A stretch of 64,000 nucleotides of DNA from Typha latifolia (Eukaryota; Streptophyta; Magnoliopsida; Poales; Typhaceae), in contig CM034105.1 in the NCBI GenBank assembly GCA_019914945.1, positions 6,076,001-6,140,000 of the forward strand, read 5' to 3'. Shown here piece after piece: positions 38,301 through 50,200 of this stretch. Under the pieces are notes generated by a model. That model was not told the origin of the DNA, made no database searches, and worked only from the letters and a program-made list of their open reading frames with translations. Made by a program: the position numbers and the translations under genes. The first letter of the stretch is position 1. Each line of letters begins with the position of its first letter.

Positions 38301-41213
38301 AATATTATATTTCTGTGTACAAAACACATGACTTAGTGTATTGTTATACTTTATGTAAATAACAATTTTAATCATCATGAATATTAGTGGAAACACATAA
38401 TTAAAGAAAAGTTTCAAGTTAAATTGAAAACTTCCTATGGTGACTCTAATCTCTCTTAATAGTTAGTGGAAGAGACATAGTGTGTTTATCACGATAACAA
38501 CTCCTAGTGACCTAACCGAATCAACTTTGAGGAAAAGACTTGAGTGTCGTCTCGATGTAACTTCGTATTGATATGAATCCATATGGCATTGACCCAATTT
38601 AGACATGAACATTATTAATATTAAGAAAGATTCATTATATTGACACGAAACATGTTATGAGATATGATTTACACTATTCCCTTCTAACCCCATGATCGCT
38701 GCAATCCAAATCCGAAAGACAAAATTGGATTCCAACTCTTGAGCAAATAATTAGAGTTACCGCGGATCATCAAGGTAAAGATGAAGATATAGATCCAATG
38801 GTTAGACGAATGCGTGGCTTTGGGAATGTGATAGATTTGGGATGGAGTACAAATCTATCAGATTTGATCATGGAAAGGGTGGCTAAAATGTGCCCAAGGT
38901 GGTGATCTGCCTAGGGTAGTGGAAAGGCGGTAGAGATGGCGATAGTGAAAATCGATGTAATCGAAAGGAAATGGATAGATAAGTAGGGTCGTTCCTTAGG
39001 GTTAAGGGGTGCGGCAAGACAAGGAGGTAGGCAGCAGTGGCCAGCCTAGATGGTGGCTAAGGCAACCACGGCTCGGGGCTAGTCAAACAAGAAAAAAGAA
39101 GACAATCTTGCAAAAATAATTCGATAATCCAATATGACTAACCAGGTGCACACCACATCTATTTATAGATGGTTCCCTGACTTGACTAGACTTGGCAGTC
39201 AGATCAAACAGGCTCAAGTCCGACTACCCAACATAAGCAAAAGTACTAAACGAAAACACCTAGACCCGAGGACCTCGTCGTCGAAAATTTGCGTTTGAAT
39301 GCTTGGAGTCAGATCAAACAGGCTCAAGTCCGACTACCCAACATAAGCAAAAGAACTAAACGAAAACACCTAGACCCGAGGACCTCGTCGTCGAAAATTT
39401 GCATTTGAATGCTTGGAGGGGCCCCATTCAAAAGCCTTAAAGCTCCTTCTGCTCTCGAGAATTGGTGTTCGAATGCCTAAAGGGCGGTTCGAACGCCCAA
39501 TCCCAATATTAATTATTTTGACTATTGGAACCTTTATTTTATTCACAAGCAAACTATTAGCTATTTGTTATAGTCCACCACACTTCGCCACCTTGTCCTC
39601 AAGGTATAGAGTAAGGAAAATGATCCATCATCATTTCGAGCTCACATATTGCCTCGCGGGTCTTAGCGCCTCATGCTCGTACATGATCTGCCCCTGAGTC
39701 TCCTCAACACTCTCCTCCTCTACAACCATGTCCTCGTCAATATCCTCATGGCCATCTATCAACATCACGCTTCCTATCGTCTTTGCACCGATGACCGGGC
39801 ATGAAGGCTATTCATAGCGAAAGCAAATACCCTTTGCTTGTCGCTTCTTTACCTACGTAGATATGAGAGTTCAAATCTAAGGTGGATGGCCTCCCCTCAC
39901 ATCAGATGAAGGCTTAAGTAGAGCCTAAAGACCTAGAAAACCTGTTACTGGTCTTAGTATAGCAGCCTACTCACTCGTAGTCACGATCGACCAAGCCGGG
40001 TCGTTGTTGTCTTATCCAAGATATGGTTCCTTGCTTTTACCCCTCAGCTCTTTGTGCTTCCTCTCTATCAATATCGCATATTAAGAAGCATCATCTAAGG
40101 TGGCTAGACATAGATCTTTGACGCCCGTCTAGATCTCTCCCCGCAGCCCTGACACAAATGAACTTCGTAGTAGCACATCCGGCTATGCGGATTGCAACTA
40201 CTACTGATTTTCTCGAACTCCTCTTAGTAAGCACCAACATTAGTTCGCTGAACAAGCTTGCTGAGGAGGGCATCAAAATCTTCATATCCTTTGGCACTAG
40301 AATACTAAGAAATTCCAGCACTTAACTCCTCCCTAATGTTTTAAAAAGCGGCCGTGGGTGGCAAGCGGTCACCCCACCGCCTAGCGCCTAGGCGAAAGGC
40401 GGGCGACAAAGCGGGTGACAAGGCGGTCTAACATTTTTAATATAAATAAATAAATAAGTGTAGTATATATACTTAAATAGCAAGCAATTAGTAATTCCCC
40501 CAATTAATAATGCATGACAGTGAAAAAAATTCCTTCTCTTGTAATCTTAATTCAATAATTCATAAAGCAATTAGCAATTAACTCCTCTAAATTGGTTAGT
40601 TTTATTAAACCCGGTCCGCTATAAAACCCAACCCACTCACTAATAACCGCATCTCGACTTGGCGGGCCGAAGCGCTAGCCCGCCAAGTCGGGCCAGGCGG
40701 CCCACCTAGCACTATTTAGCGCCTAAGCAGCCCGCCAAGGCGCTTGGCTGCCTTTTGCCGACGCCTTTCAACATGGCGGGGCGGCCGGTGCACCGCCCCG
40801 CCATGGCGGCCGCCTTTTCTGCTTTTCAAAACAGTGCTCCTGTAATAACCCAAGGTTAAAAAAAATATATATATATTAATTAATTATTCCTGCACTGCAT
40901 GGCACGACAGCTCGTGCCATGCAGTGGCAACCGAGATGGGCGCCACGCACCCCAAGCACTGGCCCGGCCAACCTGGCTGAGCCAGCTGGCGCGGTGGGCC
41001 CCCGCCGCCGCCGCAGCCTCCCTCCCCACCGCCTCTCTCCCCCTTTTCTTCCTGCACTGCATGGCACGACAGCTCGTGCCATGCAGTGGCAACCGAGATG
41101 GGCGCCACGCACCCCAAGCACCGGCTCCGCCAACCCGGGCCGAGCCCGGGGCGCGCGGGGCCCCCGCCGCCGCCGCAGCCTCCCTCCCCACCGCCTCTCT
41201 CCCCCTTTTCTTC

Positions 41214-41246
<33 letters not shown>

Positions 41247-44200
41247 AAACACTCTCTCTTTACCCACTGCCGCCGCCACCTCCTATAGCTCCGGTGAGCC
41301 TCCCTCCCTCTCTCTCTCTCTCCCTCCCTCTCTACCTCTCTCTCTCTATTTCTCTTTTTCTCCTTGTCGGCTTCCTCTCCGAACCGTCGGAGGATTGAGC
41401 CGTCGGCGAGAGGCCGGCCGCTGAGTGGCCACTAGCGGCCGCACCCCTCCCCCATGGCCCAACCCTCTTCTTTCCTTTTCTTTCCTCTTCTTCTTCTTCT
41501 TCTCTTCCTTCTTCCTCTCCTCCTCCTCCTCCTTCCCTTCTCTCCTATGTCTGCACCCTGCAAGTGGTGCTGGGCTCGCCCGGCGCCTTGTTGTGCATGG
41601 TGTCAATGAGCCCAAACTAAATGCAATTCTATTTTCTGTTTTTTTTTCTCTCTCTTCTCTTTCTATATATATATATATGCACAATTAGGTTAGCTTAGTT
41701 AATTCAATGTAATTAAGTTATACAAATTAAATATAATTATATCATAGCTAGTATATAGTTCTAATTATACCATGTTTAGCAAAATGCCTGTAATATAAAT
41801 TACTATTTTAATCCTAAGGAATTTTTAGGGTTATGTACATATATTCTTACGTAATTAATTGCAGTAACTTAATTCTTATTTTCTTAATTATCAAAGAGAA
41901 TAATAGACAGATAAAATATATTCTAAATACAAAAATAAACAATATAATTATGATTAATAAATAACAAAAACAAATATTTGAAGAGTACATAATTACAATA
42001 AGAAACTATTCTTTTGTCTGGTTAATTTTAAATTAATAGAAAGACTGACATATTTGCTATAAATAATTTCAGATTCCGACCCCCCTGTTCAAGATTCCGT
42101 GGACTTAGCTATCGAGGCGTGATCGATATCGTAGTAGCGTGAACGAGTGGTGGTTTGGTATTTGCAGTGGGGTGAGTAGGCTTATCCCCTAGACGCCTTT
42201 CTCAAATTAGGTTATAGTATATATGATGTACATGCATGTTTTGGCCTCCGGCATGATTATATGATTTTATCTAGAGATGATTACAGTCGAGCATATTTTA
42301 TCATGCATTCAATTATGCTGATTTGGGATATGAGTACATTGGTGATATATATAGAGATGATTAGAGATGATTCTACTGTTATGATTGTTTACCGAGTTGA
42401 TCTGTAGCATAAGTATGCATGTGTTGACGATACAGTTGGAGACTACATTGCATCATTTTCTCTTGATTCCTATTCCACCTAAATTTCTGTTAAGCATTGA
42501 CTTGTTATCGTACTGGATATATGCATTTGCTCTGTCATTTAGAAGGAAAGCATGAAATGTGATTGATAGGATAGTTGATAGAAAGCGTGAGGATACCCGA
42601 GTGGGCGCGAGGGTTAAGACACGCTTGGTGGATGATTGGTCGCTCGACATAGTCGTGATCCTGTTGGCCTTACGTCCGAGGTCGTTAGTCTATGTGCGCA
42701 GCAAACATTCGGACACATGCCGTTCGCCAGGGCATATGTGGCGAGTTATCCTCACGAGGTTTCTATCAACTATGTGTGTGCCCGGTCTGGATAGATGTTG
42801 ATACCCTAGCAGGTGGCGGGGTATAATTATATTTGAGATACTCCTTGCGGATGGCAGAGTATGCTGCGAGCCTTCGGGCATGATGTTGAGACCGGGGTGC
42901 GGTGTTGATGTGCACGTGGTCTAGTATGACGATATTATACCGAGATGTCGGTAATGATCGTGATGTTAAGAAATGCATATGACTTCATTATTATCTGACA
43001 TATCTGATTATTGAGTGGTTAATATACATCATATATAATTGTATCTGATATCATAGCATTGTTAGGGTCGGCATGCATCATGTGTTATATTTGAGAGAGA
43101 GTTATGATAATCATATGACGTGGTGATCTGTTTATTCATTGTCGAGGTTTATGTATTTTTATCATTTATGACATGACATGTTATCTATATTTTATTTATG
43201 TAGTATTGAGGACACATTCATTTACTCATTCATGACATGATACTCTTTCTGATTCATATTATCCAGTACTTGATTTACTCTCTGTTTAGCATCACTGATT
43301 CGGGGTAAAGTCTATTCACTGAGTCTTTAGCTCATGACTCTCTTGTTTTCTACTTTCCAAACACCCAGGTGATCGAGAAGAGCAGGATACTCCCTTAGAG
43401 GTTTTGCTGGTGCGTGAGGAGTAGGGTGTGGTTAGTGTTGTATGCCAGTTGAGTTATCTTATCTGATGTAATAGTTGACATCCTCCAAAGTGTATCTGTA
43501 TCCTTGTCTTTTACTTTAGCATGTGACTTTGTACTTGTATAATTATGTATATACCTCTGTTGTGTATATGTAGTTGTGAAAAGCTCTTGATGATGTGTTG
43601 TGGCCTGTGTGGGACCCAAGTAAGGTTATTTGTATGTTGTTGACAGTTAGACTTGAGTTATTCTTAGTTTAGATATTGTGGAGAAAATTATGATGTTGCT
43701 ACGTGTTTATTTGATTGTCAGTAACAAACCGATTGGTCAGGTGCTATGCACGTGCCGTGTGGGCTCGTGCTATGCACGTGTTTAGAGTGTGGGTGTCACA
43801 GCTCCTCTTAGTTCTCCAACCTACCGTTAGCAAAAGCCGACTTGTACCAATAAAGGGCAAGCCCTTCTAAATGAGAACTTGCTAGCAATACCTTGGCATC
43901 TTCCTCAATTCGTTGAAAGGCAAAAAATTGCTCAACATGGGTACAACCGCTCGACAAGGTCTCCTCCTTTAAATTTGGAAAAGTCAATGCTCATCATTCA
44001 AGTGCAAATGCCCCAATCTTCCATAGGTGAGCGCCTTGTGCAGGTCTGTAAGGAGAGCGTCCTCGGCCTATTCAGTGGTCGTCTTTCATGTCATCATGAT
44101 GTGGTTCATCCTCTTTGGAGTAGTGCCACCCTTCGTCTTCCGCAAAGTCCCTTGGGTTCTATTACTTCTCGCCCTTATGGCATGGGCAGCAATGGTTCAT

Positions 44201-47200
44201 TCCTTAGTGGTGGGTTGTTCCGACAAGGTTCCGACGGTGTAGGGACAATCACCCTAACTACAAGTGCATCGACTAAAAGTGCCACCATCTTCTCTTGGGC
44301 TGCCTTTGCTGCTTTTCGTTCCGTCATTTCTTCCAACATACAAAGGAGTAGCATGTCCGTGGAGACACGTCTACCCTTCGACCTAACATGGCCAACCGTA
44401 GGTGGTTCCGAGTGGCTAGGCTTGATTGGAGTATCTCTCTATTTTTCTTCTCATGACGATCTGATGATCATCCATATTCGCCGTTTCTTCAAGATTCCTT
44501 CGGGATCTTGTGTTCAACATTAATGGAGCTTCAAGATAGTCCAAGGTCAGAGCTACCCTGATACCACTATAACAATCACCTTACTAACCCCACAATTGTT
44601 GCGAGTCCAAATCCGAAGACAGAATGGATTCCAACTCTCGAGCATAAAGTTAGGGTTACCGCGGATCGTCAAGGTTAAGATGAACACATAAATCCAACAA
44701 TTAGAGGAATGTGTGGCTTTAGAAATGTGAGAGATTTTGGATTGAGGACAAATCTATAGGAGTGAATCGTGGAAAGGATGGCCGATCATGGTAGTGATTG
44801 GCCTAGGATAGTGGAAAGGCGTTCGAACGCCTTAATGCTCCTTCGACTTTCGGAAAATTGCGTTCGACACCCTGGAGGGGCCATTCGAACGCCTTAAAGC
44901 TCCTTCTACTCATAGGAATTGGCTTTCAAACGTCTAATTCCGAGATTGATTCTTTCGACTACTAGAACTTTTATTTTCTTCACAAGCAAATTATTAGCTA
45001 ATTGTTACATGCTATTATTATTACTGTTGTTATAAGCAACAATGGCCGTGCCACAGGCACGACCCGTGCCGACCGCCGGCTGGCACGGCACGACACGTGC
45101 CGCAGCACTTGCCGGCCGTGCCGTAAGAAAAGGAAAGAAAAATGTACCACCTTGGCTGTCGCCGTCGTCGCTGGTCTTCGCCGTCGCCGCTCGCCCGAGC
45201 TCGCGTCAGGTGCCCTAGCTCTCTCTCTCGATCTCTTTCTTCCCCTCCCTCAGCTAGGGCACCCGACGCGAGCTCGAGCGAGCGGCGACGGCGTTGGCAA
45301 GCGGTGACGGCGACGGCGACGGCGAGCTCGACGACGAGGTCGATGGCAAAGCTATAAGGAGGGGTGTCGTGCGGCACCCCTTGTGCCACGTGCCGGTACG
45401 CCACCGACACGGCCATCCTTGATTATAAGCATGTTTGGTGAAATCGTCATTCTATATCGTTGGACTCGGATTTATTGGGTTCTTAAATGGATTCTATATC
45501 GTTGGACTCACTGAGCTATAATTGTTGGCTTATGAATTTCTCTAACATTTTAGATACTGGTCAACATGGCGACTCAGATTTATTTGGTTTTATATTCGGG
45601 TTGGTTTTGACGAAGAAGGGTTTGGGCTGGGGTGGAGAAGAAAGAAGAAGAAATAAATGAATGAAGAAAAAAAGAAGGTAAAAGAAGGATATTCTTGTCC
45701 TAATTTAAAATATATTTATATTCTAAGAGCATATTTGTTACAAATCCCACACATGAACCATACGTGACTATTTTCAGTCAAAAAATAGGACGTCGGTACA
45801 ACGGAAAGGCAACACTACAATGCTCGATTAATTTAGGGATCTAATTGTAGCGTTTTAAATGTCAGGGGGTGTTAGTGTAATTAAACCTTATTTTTATTCT
45901 TGTTATTGTTTACATAACTATGCATTTTTCTAATCATCACATAGAATGAAATGGACAGTACTTAACATAAGAACAAATAATTTTTAAGTTTAAATCACAT
46001 AATATTGTAATCTGTTCGAAATACATTCAGTACTGTCACTACTCAAAACAACAATAGTCAGCTAGATAATTAAGCTTACCCATGTAACCAGACTCTGCTG
46101 CCCTCTAGGCATCGTATGATCCACAGGTTTCCTTCCTGTCAAAAGCTCCAAAAGGACAACTCCAAAGCTATATACATCACTTTTCTGTGTCAGTTGGCCA
46201 GTCATAGCATACCTGCATTCCATTGGCACATAATACTCCTTAGGAGATGAAAATTAGTGCTCTGAACATTATGCTTAACTATGTAACCACAAGTCAAGTT
46301 CTATCATAAGATGGGTGGGCATCAAGTTAGACTGCAGCACTAACAACATTGGAAACAATGAATTTTCTTTTCATACACACTTTTTCAGCTTTTTACATTA
46401 ATCTTTTCAAATTTTAGTCATAATTAGGTTATCCCTCAATAAGGATTTGACGGATCAAAAAATTCATATGGGTAAATAGTTAACTAATTCAAACTTCAAA
46501 CAAGATATATCTGAAAAAAAAACTATCTATTTTACTTTTCCAGCAGCAGATTTTGATCAAATTTCAAAGGTCTACTTTAACATATAAAAATTGAAAGAAT
46601 ATGTAAATTCAAAAGAAAGCAAAGATAATAAGAGTAAGAACATATATACACGTACACTAGATATTTATGGAGAATTCAAAGATTAAGAATTATAAATGTT
46701 TTGGGCATGGAAGATTTTAAAGGCTCTCTCAAGGAAGAGCAGCGCTTAAATCTCAAAATCAGAAAAATGAAAATGATTACAAAGTTATGAAATAGATAGT
46801 CATAAATCTTGAAGACCAAGTGTTTTCTTTCTAATATATGCTACAACTGAATTAAAACAGGTGGACGATGTTTGAGTGAGTTGCTCATGTGATGTGAGCT
46901 TTTATACATGTCAGCTAATGGTGCACTTGTTGTTAGCAGTTCCTCTTTGCATTTCATCTCTATTGTATGTGGTGTTGTGATGAAGGTACAGAGTTTCTAA
47001 TCTGAAATATACAAATCTGAATCATCTGCTTCTTTATATCTCTCTTATTCTTTAGGTATGTAGCAATATCTCAATGTTGACAATTTAAGACATCAACCAT
47101 CAGTACTTTTGAAAAGAAAGAACTACATTTACTTTGATTGCATTGGCAACCTCAACCATAACCTTTCCAACTTAAGTCCAATTATAATCTGTGAAGGTAC

Positions 47201-50200
47201 AACATAAAGCAATCAGGTGTTAGGTTCAAACTAGTGTCAAATATTAATTTGGTTGCAAATTCTCAAATTCAGCTGAACTTACAAAAAAGAACTGCTGAAA
47301 CTTGATCGAAATTAGATACTTCTGTTTAAAACCAAATAGATATAAATATATATTGTTTCAAACAAAACTTCAAAATTAAACCAGACTTAGTCCAAATTTT
47401 GGTGCACTGTTTATGTTAACACAACTTTCCCCCAATCAAGATGTGTGCAGCCTGATCTTTCCAAATTTAATTGCATTTTATCTTTTAGGGAGGTGTGCGT
47501 GTCAGATACTTCCTTTATGTATCTGATTTTTCAAAATTAATAATAAAAAAAGGATACTTCTTAGTTCTTGGGTACTTTGAGAGTTCAAAGATAAGTCAAA
47601 TTAGAATTTCATTAGGTCATTTGACCCTAATATTATATTATTGTTCATGATTTATGAATTTGAAGGGAATCAATATTAGGATTTCCTCCCATAGATGCAC
47701 AATCAATTCATGATTTATAGAACAATATTCTTGCTCTTATATAAATGTCTCACAATTTGCTATAAATAATTATAATTTTTTGTACATGTATATGTGTATA
47801 TATATAGGCAATGTATCAGTATCCTTATTTTTTGAGATTTGTCATATCTGCTTATCCATATTGTCTCATATCCATATCCTATATCCACATCCATACTTCT
47901 GGTTTCAGCACTTTTTAACATGAAGTTATAAAAATAATGCTAAAACTCAATATAAATATTAAAGTTACTACAACAGGGACCAATTACAAGCAATTATATG
48001 TCTCTTCCATGAGTGGGTCTTTTTCTGTTTTCATAAATGTTTTCTTGTGTTGTCCTTCAAGTCGGTGGACCCACTAAAATTAATTTTTTATGTTGTGGCA
48101 ATATTCATCTCTATAATCATGAAAGGACATCTAGTAGAGCATATAGATAAGAAATTCATACTTGTTTTTCTTTATCGCACATCCACTTGACAATAATGAT
48201 ACCATAAGATCTTGTTTCTCTTCCTTATTTCACCCCTTTCCTAGTCCTCGAGAGAGCAAGATTAAGGGATTGGTGAACAGGGAGGAAACGAGGAAGGAAA
48301 TGGTGAAAGAAGATTCTTCCTTAGCACTCAAGGAAGCAAGGAGGGGAGAAAGACCCTCCTTGAGAGGGCTGAGAAACTGACAAAAAAAAAAGTTGAGGAG
48401 AAGGATGACCCAATCAAAAGAGAATGACTTGAGGCTTCGTTGTTACTGTGGCTTCTATTTTCTGAATCAATTTGGTAGTAGCATAAGGCTTGTTTGGCAT
48501 CAGATCCAATTCTATGAGCACGTGTAGAGTTGAGGAGGCCATAATAACTAGACTATTTGGAGCATGGATTGAAGTATCGGCCAATCCTGATTCATATTGT
48601 CGAACTGGATTGGACAATTCAGCTGATTTCCAATCCAAATCATCCGAAACGAAAAGCCAATACAGCCGATATGGCCAATATATATTGTTTTTTCAAACAT
48701 TTGATCCCGAAACTGATACTTAGAACCTTAATTTGGAGGACGAATGAAAATGAGCTTAGTCAAAAGACAGTGGAAATTATTTCAGATGGGATATTTTCTC
48801 TTTTCATTTAAAATCTGGAAAGCCTGGAATGGAACACTAGTAAGTTCTGAGAGCAAAAGCCCAACACTATTCTTCCTGGTCAAATCTAACCTACATAAAG
48901 AGCCCTGAGGTAAGGGTAACGAATTTCAGATTTCCAGATCAAGTAGATGAGAGACAATATCCCTACATATGACAAACTGGGAAATAAAGACATTACACAA
49001 TCCATTTGAAATAAAACATTAGCTCCTTAGTAACTCAGCCTGAAATACATATACTGTCAAAAGATTGGGAATGGGGGATATCATGAGATTGCGATTCTTA
49101 ATTGACTCTTGTGTGAGATGAGGTCACATGTTGTCAAAACTAGAAAAAAAAAAAATTTGGGGGTTGAGAGAGGAGGGTGCACGTGCTCTGCACGTGCAAG
49201 CCCTCCCCTCTCCCTCTCCGGCACGCGACTAGGCGCAGAGAGAAATCGCGCCTAATCCGGATTGGATTAGGTCTGGATTTCTCTTCTAATCTATAAATTA
49301 AACCCTAATCCTCTCTCTCTCTCTCCTCAAACCCCCCCAGCCTCCTTCGTTTTCTTATTTGGTCTCACCGTCGGAGTTGTTGCTGTGGAATCGGATCGCC
49401 GGAGCATCGCCGGAGCATCGCCAGAGGAAATTAGGACCACCACACTCCTCCCCAGTGAGTCCTCTCTCATCCCTCTAGTTTAATTTAAATTTAAAGAGAT
49501 AGATTAGAAATACCTAATTCGAGGAATTCGGCCTCGTCGGCAAATCAGGCCGGCCGGCCGGCGGCTTCGGGTCGTAATCGCATCGTCACCGGAGGCTTCG
49601 TGCTCCAAGCCAGTGTCAGTGATGTTTTCTAGGGAGCCCTCGTGGCTCCAATCGACGCCGACCTTGGCGTCGGCCGTCGGTGGTGAGTTTTCCTCCACCT
49701 CATGAGGACGATGAAGAGAGAGAGAGAGAGGGAGAGGAGAGGTTAAAAGTGGTCGAGAATGGGTCGCCGGTGAGGGGTCGCCGGCGGTCACCCTCTCCCT
49801 CAGTCCTCTTCTCGCATCGGTCGCGAGAGGAAGAAAGGGGTTGGGCTGGGCTCGGGTTAAACCCTAGCCAACCCCTTTTTCCTTTTAAGTCGGGTTCGGT
49901 TCGGGTTTGGATTTCGGATCCACAAACCCGACCCGAACCGAACCACTTATTTGGTGGGCTGCGGGTTAGCCCGAGTCCAATTCAATTAATTTGGCTGGGC
50001 CTCGGCCTAACCCGATTTAATTGGTTTCTTTTTGGATTGGGCCGGGCCAACAGCAGCCCAGCCTAATCTAATGGGTGGGTTAAACCCATTTTAATTTTTC
50101 TTTTAGTTTTTTTTTAAATCTTAGAAATATTGCTATTATTCAAATTAAAAATTTTGATTATTATTTATTATTTAAGGTGGTGATTTTTAGTACGTAAGCT

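Larger units (their letters stand above)
39840..44523 (-). pseudogene. Gypsy gag, broken and split by nested insertions
   Basis: The exposed parts are 44523-43806 and 40333-39840 on the minus strand. The first holds [20 protein letters not shown] and [18 protein letters not shown]; the second holds [17 protein letters not shown]. These are the successive blocks of the retrotransposon gag (capsid) domain. A CCHC-like trace with MPGHRCK follows near 39800. The capsid protein would assemble virus-like particles in the cytoplasm. Stops interrupt each block, and after the zinc-knuckle region the sequence goes almost directly to the extreme 3' end of pol (LEDKV near 39600). Protease, reverse transcriptase, RNase H and integrase are missing. 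Confidence 0.75.
38671..45009 (-). mobile_element. Non-autonomous gypsy element, LTRs at both ends
   Basis: In minus orientation the 5' LTR is at about 45009-44568 (starting TGTAACAATTAGC), followed by a primer-binding site TGGTATCAGGGTAGC (about 44562-44548), a broken gag, almost no pol, a purine-rich stretch near 39600 and the 3' LTR (about 39575-38671). The LTRs share GGTTACCGCGGATC-like blocks (TTACCGCGGATCATCAAGG near 38757, TTACCGCGGATCGTCAAGG near 44654). The 5' LTR is shorter by several hundred bp. A MITE (40334-40836) and a solo LTR (40841-43800) are nested inside. A target duplication is not resolved. The element lies within the old outer LTR. Confidence 0.75.

Noticed and set aside
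40880..41398. Several long overlapping frames on both strands
   Set aside because: They cover the 162-bp tandem duplication and CT-rich leader of a solo LTR. Ala/Pro/Arg- or Ser/Leu-rich translations without motifs.
43879..44523. 214-codon plus-strand open frame
   Set aside because: The opposite strand carries the recognisable retrotransposon gag blocks, so this frame is a shadow.
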